A stretch of DNA of 17,015 nt. Source: NaphS2 sp964588535. Its GTDB lineage: Bacteria; Desulfobacterota; DSM-4660; Desulfatiglandales; Desulfatiglandaceae. Location: positions 1-17,015 of the forward strand of contig CAZPQA010000076.1 in NCBI GenBank assembly GCA_964588535.1, in the 5' to 3' direction. A program made the translations under genes and the position numbers. How positions within the stretch are numbered: position 1 is the first letter of the stretch; every line of letters starts with the position of its first letter. Below the pieces are notes generated by a model. The model had not been told where the DNA came from. It did not search any database and saw nothing but the letters and a program-made list of their open reading frames with translations. Shown one piece after another: positions 6,552-12,589 of the stretch.

Positions 6552-7126
6552 AACTGAAACAGGCCCTGCTCGTGGTTGGGTTGATTTTTTTTGCTTTGAT
6601 GCTGTTTAACAAAACATCACTGGCCGAGGACCAAGACACCGAAGATGTTCCCACCCGTCATGGTTTTGCGCTCAGTTATGGCAACACTTTCCATCCAGAC
6701 AATAAAATCGGATTTATTCTGGCCAACTATCTGGTCATGTTTGACTATGATAAAATCTGGCCCCACAGCGCGCCGGAAAACCTGCGGTTTAAACTGGAGT
6801 TCAGCCTGGGTTCCACCACAACCCCTGAGAATTGGCCCATGGCATCGGCATCCATGTTGGCCCTTTATTATCTGGATTTCTTTGATTCAGAAGCCGTTCG
6901 GCCATACATCGAGGGTGGCATCGGGCTTATTTACACAGGGTTTCGCGTGGAAGGCCAGGGGTCCCGTCTCAATTTTAATCCCAAGGCGGGATTCGGGTTT
7001 GAGTTTCCCATTGGCCGGGAAACGTTGTTTACATCTTTACGCTGGGACCATCTTTCAAACGCCTATCTGAACAAGGATAATACGAGCGTTGATTCGGTGA
7101 TTCTCATGTTTGGAGCGTACTTTTGA
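6548..7126 (+). CDS. PagL-like lipid A 3-O-deacylase (acyloxyacyl hydrolase family)
   Basis: A 192-residue outer-membrane beta-barrel protein with a signal peptide (residues 1-26, cleavage after TSLA). Alternating hydrophobic strands include GFALSYGNTF, IGFILANYLVMFDYD, FKLEFSLGS, YIEGGIGLIYTGF and the final VILMFGAYF ending in aromatic residues. The PagL signature H-x-S-N is present as DHLSNAYLNKDN: His168 and Ser170 fit the catalytic His/Ser. In Pseudomonas PagL the third catalytic residue is a Glu 12 positions after the Ser; here that position is Asp182. Such enzymes remove the 3-O acyl chain of lipid A. The start at 6548 gives an ATGA overlap with the HAD gene; an upstream start at 6506 would put charged residues before the signal peptide. 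Identification moderate to good. Confidence 0.8.
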   Translation: MKLKQALLVVGLIFFALMLFNKTSLAEDQDTEDVPTRHGFALSYGNTFHPDNKIGFILANYLVMFDYDKIWPHSAPENLRFKLEFSLGSTTTPENWPMASASMLALYYLDFFDSEAVRPYIEGGIGLIYTGFRVEGQGSRLNFNPKAGFGFEFPIGRETLFTSLRWDHLSNAYLNKDNTSVDSVILMFGAYF

Positions 7127-7587
7127 CGTGTAACATTCTTATTGTCTATCATTCCCAAAGCGGGAATACCCGAAAAATGGCTGAAAAGGTCTCTGAAGGG
7201 GCTCGGTCCATAGAAGATGTCGCTGTTTTTTTAAAAATGGCATCTGAAGCAACCCTGGAGGACCTGCTGGCATGCGATGGTCTGGCCATTGGTTCGCCCG
7301 AATATTTCGGCTACATGGCGGGAATGGTTAAAGATTTCTTTGACAGAACCTACAATGAAGCGCGCGGCAGAAAAGAGATATTTAAAAAACCGTACGCAGT
7401 CTTTATCAGTGCCGGCAATGACGGAACCGGCGCCTTAAACCATATTGAACGAATTTGTCTGGGGTATCAGTTTAAGAAAGTCCTTTCCCCCGTGATCGCA
7501 AAGGGTGAGATTGACGGCGAAATCCTTGCGCAGTGCGAAGAACTGGGGAAAACCATTGCCGCCGGGTGCCGGGAAGGGATCTATTGA
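7123..7587 (+). CDS. flavodoxin-like FMN protein
   Basis: A 154-residue flavodoxin-fold protein. The first strand and phosphate-binding loop read ILIVYHSQSGNTRKMAE (S-Q-S-G-N-T at residues 11-16), matching the FMN phosphate site of flavodoxins and WrbA-like reductases. IGSPEYFGYMAGMVKDFFDRTY (56 onward) is like the WrbA/NADPH-dependent FMN reductase loop, and YAVFISAGNDGTGALNHIERI follows. It may be an electron carrier or quinone/FMN reductase. It starts with TTG overlapping the pagL-like stop (TTTTGA), with GGAG 8-11 nt upstream; no ATG is available close by. Last gene of the operon starting at 5790. Which enzyme it serves is unknown. Confidence 0.82.
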   Translation: MTCNILIVYHSQSGNTRKMAEKVSEGARSIEDVAVFLKMASEATLEDLLACDGLAIGSPEYFGYMAGMVKDFFDRTYNEARGRKEIFKKPYAVFISAGNDGTGALNHIERICLGYQFKKVLSPVIAKGEIDGEILAQCEELGKTIAAGCREGIY

Positions 7588-7718
7588 TGGAAGAACCCCA
7601 AACAAAAGAGGAATAAACCCCTGCTTGTTGACACGGGCAGCAAAGCCAGGCCCCCTATATTATTTACGATTTCTGGAAAAATCATTCTGACGAGCAAATT
7701 CTGAAGGCACAGCCGTGG

Positions 7719-7756
7719 ATGGGGGAAACTATGGAAACAAGGTTTCCATACCCCAT
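7719..7756 (+). terminator. hairpin after the HAD-PagL-flavodoxin operon, possible terminator
   Basis: A perfect 9-bp stem, TATGGAAAC (7730-7738) and GTTTCCATA (7742-7750) around AAG, is extended by ATGGGG (7719-7724) pairing with CCCCAT (7751-7756) across a 5-nt bulge. A run of seven Ts begins 12 nt later (7769). The gap is too long for a textbook terminator, so it may act otherwise. The 7588-7776 stretch shows no gene. Confidence 0.45.
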
Positions 7757-7776
7757 TTGAGGTCACCGTTTTTTTA

Positions 7777-7805
7777 TTGACAGAGCGAATATTACTAAGT
7801 ATAGA
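7777..7805 (+). promoter_or_regulatory. promoter of the AbiEi/AbiEii operon
   Basis: A perfect -35 TTGACA (7777-7782), an ideal 17-bp spacer and -10 TATAGA (7800-7805). Transcription should start near 7812, leaving a short leader of about 26 nt without a Shine-Dalgarno sequence before the ATG at 7838. Confidence 0.75.
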
Positions 7806-7833
7806 TAATTAACGACTATGTTAATTATCTATA
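7800..7833 (+). promoter_or_regulatory. perfect 13+13 palindrome: candidate AbiEi operator
   Basis: TATAGATAATTAA (7800-7812) and its exact reverse complement (7821-7833) flank an 8-bp centre. The left arm contains the -10 box and the right arm ends 4 bp before the start codon. AbiEi antitoxins of type IV systems are known to repress their own promoters by binding inverted repeats, so this is the natural operator. It could also fold as RNA downstream of the start site. Confidence 0.75.
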
Positions 7834-7837
7834 TCTC

Positions 7838-8422
7838 ATGAAACTGTCCGAATTACAGAATATAAAAAAGTTATACTTTGGATATGAAGAGCTGGCCCGG
7901 GCTTTCGGTATCAGCACGGCTTCCGCACGGGTGACGGCAAGCCGTTACGTCAGAAAAGGATTGTTGGTACGCATAAAGAGAAACGTTTATGTGCTGCGGG
8001 AGGTGTGGAAGACAGGCACCAGGGAGGATAGATTCGTGATGGCGAATCTTGGGCAGGTACCCTCGTACCTATCACTGATGACGGCATTGGACTATTATGG
8101 TATCACCACACAAATGCAAAGGGATTTTTTCGAATCGGTGGCCATTCAGAGAACAAAAACCCTCCAGGTGGAAGAAACCGTTTTTAGATATTCAAAGATT
8201 TCAAAAAAACTATATTTTGGTTTCAATAAAAAAGATACATTTTTCATAGCGAGTCCGGAGAAAGCGCTGCTGGATGCCTTTTATCTGATGTCCTTTGGTC
8301 GGTATGCACTCGACATATCTTCTGTTGATCCGGCAAAACTGAATAAGACGGAAATCCAAAAACTAAGTCAACAATATCCTCAAAGAACCAAAAACCTGTT
8401 GAAGGCTAATGGATATCTTTAA
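7838..8422 (+). CDS. AbiEi-type antitoxin / transcriptional regulator (type IV TA)
   Basis: A 194-residue protein with an N-terminal winged-helix region: ELARAFGISTASARVTASRY followed by VRKGLLVRIKRNVYVL (residues 17-52), which is the AbiEi-like antitoxin/regulator pattern. Then YLSLMTALDYYGITTQ and the IASPEKALLDAFYL segment (about 145-158) typical of this family. It neutralises the AbiEii nucleotidyltransferase toxin without direct protein binding in studied systems and represses its own operon. The downstream toxin gene overlaps by 14 nt. There is no ribosome binding site for the ATG at 7838, so initiation may be near-leaderless. The perfect palindrome over the promoter supports autoregulation. 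Confidence 0.85.
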   Translation: MKLSELQNIKKLYFGYEELARAFGISTASARVTASRYVRKGLLVRIKRNVYVLREVWKTGTREDRFVMANLGQVPSYLSLMTALDYYGITTQMQRDFFESVAIQRTKTLQVEETVFRYSKISKKLYFGFNKKDTFFIASPEKALLDAFYLMSFGRYALDISSVDPAKLNKTEIQKLSQQYPQRTKNLLKANGYL

Positions 8423-9080
8423 ACAACATGAATTGTTCGAAATAGAAGTTTTGGACAAAATGCGCCGGTTTAAATTGCTCGACCCACTTGTTTTTGGCGG
8501 CGGCACCATGCTGAGATTATGCCACGAATTGAACCGGTACTCTGCGGACCTTGATTTCTGGTTTATCAAAGAAGTACCAGAGGATCTTTACTTTTCTAAA
8601 TTTAAACAGCTCATTGAAAATGAATATGAAATCACCGATTCTCAAATGAAGCATTTTACGCTTTTGTTCGAATTGCGGTCCGTTTCTTATCCCAAACGAC
8701 TTAAAATTGAAATTCGAAGAAAAAGGCACGATTTTGATTTTCAGGAAAAAATCGCTTTCTCAATCTTTAGCACGCATCAGATTGTACTAAAGGCGCTGAC
8801 ATTAGAACAGGCAATGAAAAATAAAGTGGCCGCTTTTATTGATCGTGGAGAAATCCGAGACGGCTATGATATCGAATTTTTACTTCGTAAAGGGGTTGAG
8901 CTTCCATGGATGGATACCGTGGAGTTGGACAAATTTATCAGAAGGCTTGATCAATTCAAAGAGATCGATTTTAAGGTTAAGCTCGGCTCGATTTTAGAGA
9001 ATGATGTTCGAGGCTATTATACTTCACAAAAGTTTTCTTATTTAAAGGAAAAACTATCTGAAAGGTTCCAGGAACTTTGA
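8409..9080 (+). CDS. AbiEii-type nucleotidyltransferase toxin (type IV TA)
   Basis: A 223-residue member of the AbiEii/AbiGii (DUF1814) nucleotidyltransferases. The catalytic core is visible as FGGGTMLRL (Gly30-32, Thr33) followed by HELNRYSADLDFW, with metal-binding Asp47 and Asp49 (R-x-S-x-D-x-D). The C-terminal motif NKVAAFIDRGEIRDGYDIEF (about 138-157) supplies the conserved Lys and Arg-Asp residues. Characterised relatives modify tRNA or bind GTP to stop growth and confer abortive phage infection. All key residues are present, so the enzyme looks intact. The ATG at 8409 lies inside the antitoxin gene, with GAAGG just upstream, so the two are translationally coupled. Somewhat shorter than the roughly 250-300-residue relatives. 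Confidence 0.85.
   Translation: MDIFKQHELFEIEVLDKMRRFKLLDPLVFGGGTMLRLCHELNRYSADLDFWFIKEVPEDLYFSKFKQLIENEYEITDSQMKHFTLLFELRSVSYPKRLKIEIRRKRHDFDFQEKIAFSIFSTHQIVLKALTLEQAMKNKVAAFIDRGEIRDGYDIEFLLRKGVELPWMDTVELDKFIRRLDQFKEIDFKVKLGSILENDVRGYYTSQKFSYLKEKLSERFQEL
9056..9069 (+). repeat. 14-nt direct repeat, left copy
   Basis: ATCTGAAAGGTTCC occurs here, in the last codons of the AbiEii gene, and again at 9839-9852, touching the vapC stop. The two copies bracket the VapBC module. One 14-nt match in a window this size is near chance expectation, so significance is doubtful. Confidence 0.4.
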
Positions 9081-9139
9081 AAGTGAATGGATACGGGATC
9101 ATATCCCTGTTTCTACGACCTGTGATTGTGTTCCCGAGC

Positions 9140-9168
9140 TTGACAATCGTATGAATGAGGTGTACTTA
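9140..9168 (+). promoter_or_regulatory. candidate promoter of the VapBC pair
   Basis: TTGACA (9140-9145), a 17-bp spacer and TACTTA (9163-9168), some 27 bp before the vapB ATG. The -35 is perfect and the -10 poor. A strong ribosome binding site, AGGAGGTGA (9183-9191), precedes the start. Confidence 0.5.
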
Positions 9169-9195
9169 GAGTCATAATGAGTCAGGAGGTGAGTT

Positions 9196-9453
9196 ATGAC
9201 ACAAATTACTTTACGCGGAATGGATCCAGAGATTGAACGCGAGGTGCGCAGGCTGGCAAAAAAAATGGGGAAATCCCTTAACCATGTAATTCTGGATATG
9301 ATTTACCACCATACTGGGCTAAAGAAAGGAGATAAAAGACCGCTCGCAAATTCCTTGAGAACACTTGCGGGCGGTTGGAGCGAGAAGGAGGCTTCAGAAT
9401 TCCTGGAATCCATTAAGTCATGTGAGCAGATAGATGAGGAGATGTGGAAGTGA
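9196..9453 (+). CDS. vapB: VapB/FitA-like antitoxin
   Basis: An 85-residue protein with the ribbon-helix-helix N-terminus of FitA/VapB antitoxins: the strand ITLRGMDPEIEREVRRLAKK (residues 4-23) followed by GKSLNHVILDMIYHH, then a C-terminal toxin-binding tail containing GGWSEKEASEFLESI. It should bind DNA as a dimer and inhibit the PIN toxin that follows. The Shine-Dalgarno AGGAGGTGA is close to ideal, consistent with high antitoxin synthesis. The gene overlaps vapC by 4 nt (GTGA). Confidence 0.85.
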   Translation: MTQITLRGMDPEIEREVRRLAKKMGKSLNHVILDMIYHHTGLKKGDKRPLANSLRTLAGGWSEKEASEFLESIKSCEQIDEEMWK

Positions 9454-9839
9454 AGATTATGTTGGATACAAGCGCTTATGTGGCATTCAAGCGCAATGCG
9501 ATCGAGATGGTGGAGATCATTGTGGGTGCCGAATTGATCTTGTTTTCTCCGGTTGTCCTGGGAGAACTCATGTTCGGATTTCGTAATGGTGCGAGATTCA
9601 AGAAAAACATGTCCGACTTCAACAATTTCTTGAATCATGAGGCCGTGGAATTGGTGCAAATGGGAAGAACCACTTCAGACCGTTATTCGAGAATCGCTGC
9701 CCAACTCAAACGCCAGGGAACGCCTATCCCGACCAATGACATCTGGATTGCAGCACAAACCATGGAACACGGAGCAGAACTTATCACATCTGATCGGCAT
9801 TTCGAGAGAATCGATGGGCTGATTTATACCATCCCCTGA
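9450..9839 (+). CDS. vapC: VapC PIN-domain ribonuclease toxin
   Basis: A 129-residue PIN protein with all expected acidic residues: Asp6 in IMLDTSAYVAF, Glu39 in VVLGELMFGF, Asp97 in TPIPTNDIWIAA and Asp115 in LITSDRHFERI. VapC toxins cleave tRNA or rRNA and are held by VapB. Three starts are possible: GTG 9444, GTG 9450 and ATG 9459. I chose 9450 because GAGGAG at 9436-9441 is 8 nt away and the codon overlaps the vapB stop as GTGA; 9444 is too close to the ribosome binding site. It is unrelated in detail to the PIN toxin at 2182 (different motif context). Confidence 0.88.
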   Translation: MKIMLDTSAYVAFKRNAIEMVEIIVGAELILFSPVVLGELMFGFRNGARFKKNMSDFNNFLNHEAVELVQMGRTTSDRYSRIAAQLKRQGTPIPTNDIWIAAQTMEHGAELITSDRHFERIDGLIYTIP

Positions 9840-9852
9840 TCTGAAAGGTTCC
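9839..9852 (+). repeat. 14-nt direct repeat, right copy
   Basis: Second copy of ATCTGAAAGGTTCC (see 9056), beginning on the last base of the vapC stop codon. See the left copy for caution about chance. Confidence 0.4.
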
Positions 9853-9938
9853 CTGAGCGTCAACAACCTTAAAGGAGGCGGATGCATTGTATGAGAAGAT
9901 CAGAACCTATGGAACCATCAAAAAGGGAGGTCCTAACC

Positions 9939-10859
9939 ATGAATCGAAGGGAATTTTTGAGGTATCAGGCAAACGGGATATTATGGATGATTGCCGGCGG
10001 ATCCGGAATTTTGTTGCCAAAGAAGTTAATCGCTGCGCCGGTTCCGGATATTGCCGTGGTCAAAGGCGCGCCTGCGGCGGCAACACGGGCCGCGGTGGAC
10101 CTGTTAGGCGGGATGAAACAATTCGTAAAACCCGGGGACCGGGTGGTGATAAAGCCTAACATGAGTTTTGCCACTCCTCCTGAAAGGGCCTCGAACACCG
10201 ATCCGGAGGTAATTCGTGAACTGGCCGTCATGTGCAAAGAGGCAGGCGCTGCGAAGATATTGGTCCTGGACCATACCCTGGACCAGGAAGCGCTTTGTCT
10301 GGAAAGATCGGGAATCCAAAAGGCCTGCAACCCGATCAGCGAAAAAATGGTCTTTGCCCTGAACGACGACAGGTTTTACAAGGCTGTAGATATTCCTGGT
10401 GGAAAGAGCATGACGAGTACCGACATTATGAAGGAGGTCCTGAAGAGCGATGTGCTCATCGCCGCCCCCACGGCCAAATCCCATTCATCGACCGGTGTCA
10501 GCCTCTCCATGAAAGGGATGATGGGCCTCAACTACAATCGTAGAGTTATGCACTGGAGATATAATCTCAATACGTCTATTGTAGATCTTTGCACAATACT
10601 GAAGGCGGATTTGGCCGTCATTGATGGAACCCGCGTGCTATCCACAGGTGGTCCGCACGGGCCGGGGAAAGTTCTAAAGATGGACACCATCATTGCTTCA
10701 AAAGATATGGTCGCAGCCGACGCATACGCGGTCTCCCTCTTTGAATGGTATGGCAAGAAATTTAAGCCAAGACAGGTTCGTCATATCCTTGAGGCCCATA
10801 AGCGGGGGCTAGGACGAATGGATGTGGAAAACCTGAATGTCAAGGCTATCAGTTTATGA
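9939..10859 (+). CDS. Tat-exported DUF362 protein
   Basis: A 306-residue DUF362 protein. Residues 1-33 form a twin-arginine signal: MNRREFLRYQANGIL with RR at 3-4, a hydrophobic stretch WMIAGGSGILL and cleavage near LIAA. Mature motifs include AVVKGAPAAATRAAVDLLGG, GDRVVIKPNMSFATPP, NTDPEVIRELAVMCKEAGA, APTAKSHSSTGVSLSMKGMM and AVIDGTRVLSTGGPHGPG, the usual DUF362 blocks. The biochemical activity of DUF362 is not established; it often sits beside ferredoxins. A folded cofactor-bearing periplasmic protein is expected from Tat export. The start at 9939 has GGGAGGT 8 nt upstream; an in-frame ATG at 9882, also with an AGGAGG, would add 19 residues before the signal. The next gene overlaps as ATGA, so the two are coupled. 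Confidence 0.82.
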   Translation: MNRREFLRYQANGILWMIAGGSGILLPKKLIAAPVPDIAVVKGAPAAATRAAVDLLGGMKQFVKPGDRVVIKPNMSFATPPERASNTDPEVIRELAVMCKEAGAAKILVLDHTLDQEALCLERSGIQKACNPISEKMVFALNDDRFYKAVDIPGGKSMTSTDIMKEVLKSDVLIAAPTAKSHSSTGVSLSMKGMMGLNYNRRVMHWRYNLNTSIVDLCTILKADLAVIDGTRVLSTGGPHGPGKVLKMDTIIASKDMVAADAYAVSLFEWYGKKFKPRQVRHILEAHKRGLGRMDVENLNVKAISL

Positions 10860-12508
10860 TCGCGTTCCGGCGGACCATACAGCTCATAAGCCTTACCCTC
10901 TTTCTCATATTGCTGACATTGGCTGTGCTCTCAGTCAATACGCCCATACCCTTTGATCTTTTCCTGCGTCTTGATCCTGCCCTGATTGTTTTTACAGCCA
11001 TCAGCGGCAGGATATTTGCTGTCGCCTTTATCCCGGCATTACTGGTCCTCGTTGTTACGCTCTTTTTCGGACGGATCTTCTGCGGCTACATATGTCCCAT
11101 GGGCACGACCCTCGATGGAACGGACAAACTGTTTGGAACTTCAAGAAAGAAACAGCCGGAAACGGGGAAGCTCCGCATTTTAAAATATATTTTGCTCTTC
11201 TTTTTATTGGGAGCATCCTTGCTTGGCGTATCCTTCGTATTCGTGGCTGCGCCTCTTTCTCTCATAACCAGGTTTTTTGGCCTCCTTGTTCATCCTGTCC
11301 TCGCGTTCCTTTCAAACGAAACACTGGGTCTCATCCAGCCCCTGGCAGAGTGGCTGGATATGGACAGTGTTGTCTTCATGAAAATCGCCACCCCGCGCTT
11401 TGCCACTCAGCTTTTTATACTAGCCTTTTTCGGGGCACTCTTTGTTTTGGCCATGGTGTCGCCCCGATTCTGGTGCCGCAATCTTTGCCCTTCCGGCGCC
11501 CTCATGTCCCTTTTGTCAAGGAAGCCCCTGATCCGCCGGGGCGTGTCTGATGATTGCACGGATTGTGGAAAATGCGCCAATGCCTGTCCCATGAGCGCCA
11601 TCATAACGGAAGACCCCAGCGTTACCCTGCATGAAGAATGTATTGTATGCCGAGCATGTCAAAATACCTGCCCCGAAAATGCCATTTCCTTTGACAGCGC
11701 AAGGGCTGAGCTTGTGTTTGACAAGCAACGTTTCTCTTTGACCCGACGTCAATTTATGTACTCAGGCCTGTTCGGGGCTGCCACGGCCACAATCGGTCTT
11801 ACCGGTCTGAATTCCCTTCACGGTAAACCGGGACCCGGCCAGGTGGCCCCGCCGGGACTTATCAGGCCGCCGGGCGCCCTGCCCGAGATGGATTTTCTGG
11901 CCCGATGCAGCCGTTGTGGCGAGTGCATGGTCGCCTGTCCTACGAATACCCTTCAGCCCATCTGGCTCGATGCCGGATTCATGGGTCTTTTCAGCCCCGG
12001 TCTCAATTTAAGACGCAGTTACTGCAGCCCGGAGTGCCGCATGTGCGGGGAGGTTTGCCCCACGGATGCCATACGAAGTCTGTCAAAAGACGAACGCATC
12101 TGGGCCAAAACAGGCACGGCCATCATCTTTCGCCGGAAATGTTTGGCATGGGAGCAGCAAAAAAGCTGCATGGTATGCGATGAGGTCTGTCGCTACAAGG
12201 CGGTGGAATTCAGAAAAGAACCGGGGAACCCGGTTCCCGTCCCCCAGGTGCGCGAAGAGAAATGCGCCGGATGCGGGTACTGCGAGCATTTCTGTCCCGT
12301 GCAGAATGAGTCTGCCATCGTGGTAACACCCATGGGCGCCCTCAGGCTATCTGAAGGGTCCTATGTTGCACAGGGCAAAAGCCAGGGACTGAATCTGTCC
12401 ATTGATCACAAATCCGCATATGGGCTTCAACCGGAAGACAAAGATGGGGGAAAAGGATTTGCACCCGGGTTTGAGAGTGACGCATCTGGCAGTGATGGGC
12501 AGGGGTAA
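10856..12508 (+). CDS. membrane polyferredoxin, NapH-like and NapG/MauM-like halves fused
   Basis: A 550-residue iron-sulfur membrane protein. Residues 1-205 hold several membrane helices and the NapH-type cysteine pairs FCGYICP (Cys76, Cys80) and WCRNLCP (Cys207, Cys211). Two 4Fe-4S ferredoxin motifs follow (Cys234-244 and 262-272). Next come a twin-arginine motif TRRQFMYSG (297-305) and a hydrophobic stretch to about 320, then four more clusters: Cys351-361, Cys390-401, the NapG-like Cys429/438/441/445 and Cys470-480. NapH and NapG are normally separate proteins passing quinol electrons to periplasmic reductases; here both parts are one chain. A periplasmic location for the second half is inference from the internal Tat-like motif. 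Overlaps the DUF362 gene by 4 nt, implying a shared function. The terminal reductase is not in the window. Confidence 0.85.
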   Translation: MIAFRRTIQLISLTLFLILLTLAVLSVNTPIPFDLFLRLDPALIVFTAISGRIFAVAFIPALLVLVVTLFFGRIFCGYICPMGTTLDGTDKLFGTSRKKQPETGKLRILKYILLFFLLGASLLGVSFVFVAAPLSLITRFFGLLVHPVLAFLSNETLGLIQPLAEWLDMDSVVFMKIATPRFATQLFILAFFGALFVLAMVSPRFWCRNLCPSGALMSLLSRKPLIRRGVSDDCTDCGKCANACPMSAIITEDPSVTLHEECIVCRACQNTCPENAISFDSARAELVFDKQRFSLTRRQFMYSGLFGAATATIGLTGLNSLHGKPGPGQVAPPGLIRPPGALPEMDFLARCSRCGECMVACPTNTLQPIWLDAGFMGLFSPGLNLRRSYCSPECRMCGEVCPTDAIRSLSKDERIWAKTGTAIIFRRKCLAWEQQKSCMVCDEVCRYKAVEFRKEPGNPVPVPQVREEKCAGCGYCEHFCPVQNESAIVVTPMGALRLSEGSYVAQGKSQGLNLSIDHKSAYGLQPEDKDGGKGFAPGFESDASGSDGQG

Positions 12509-12535
12509 AATGAATTCACCAATTTGGGCCGGATC

Positions 12536-12563
12536 TTGAAGTTTCCAGTTACATGGTTAAAGT
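12536..12563 (+). promoter_or_regulatory. weak candidate promoter before the GAF gene
   Basis: TTGAAG (12536-12541), 16-bp spacer, TAAAGT (12558-12563), each four of six to consensus, within the 81-nt gap between the polyferredoxin and the GAF protein. Read-through from upstream is equally possible. Confidence 0.3.
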
Positions 12564-12589
12564 GACTGAATGGACAAAGGAGATAAGCC

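Noticed and set aside
7587..7616. Nine-codon ORF starting on the flavodoxin stop
   Set aside because: Too short and without any family or conservation evidence; probably chance.
9845..9870. AAGGTT / AACCTT inverted repeat before the DUF362 gene, as a terminator
   Set aside because: Only 6 bp of stem with a 14-nt loop and no T run; too weak to call.
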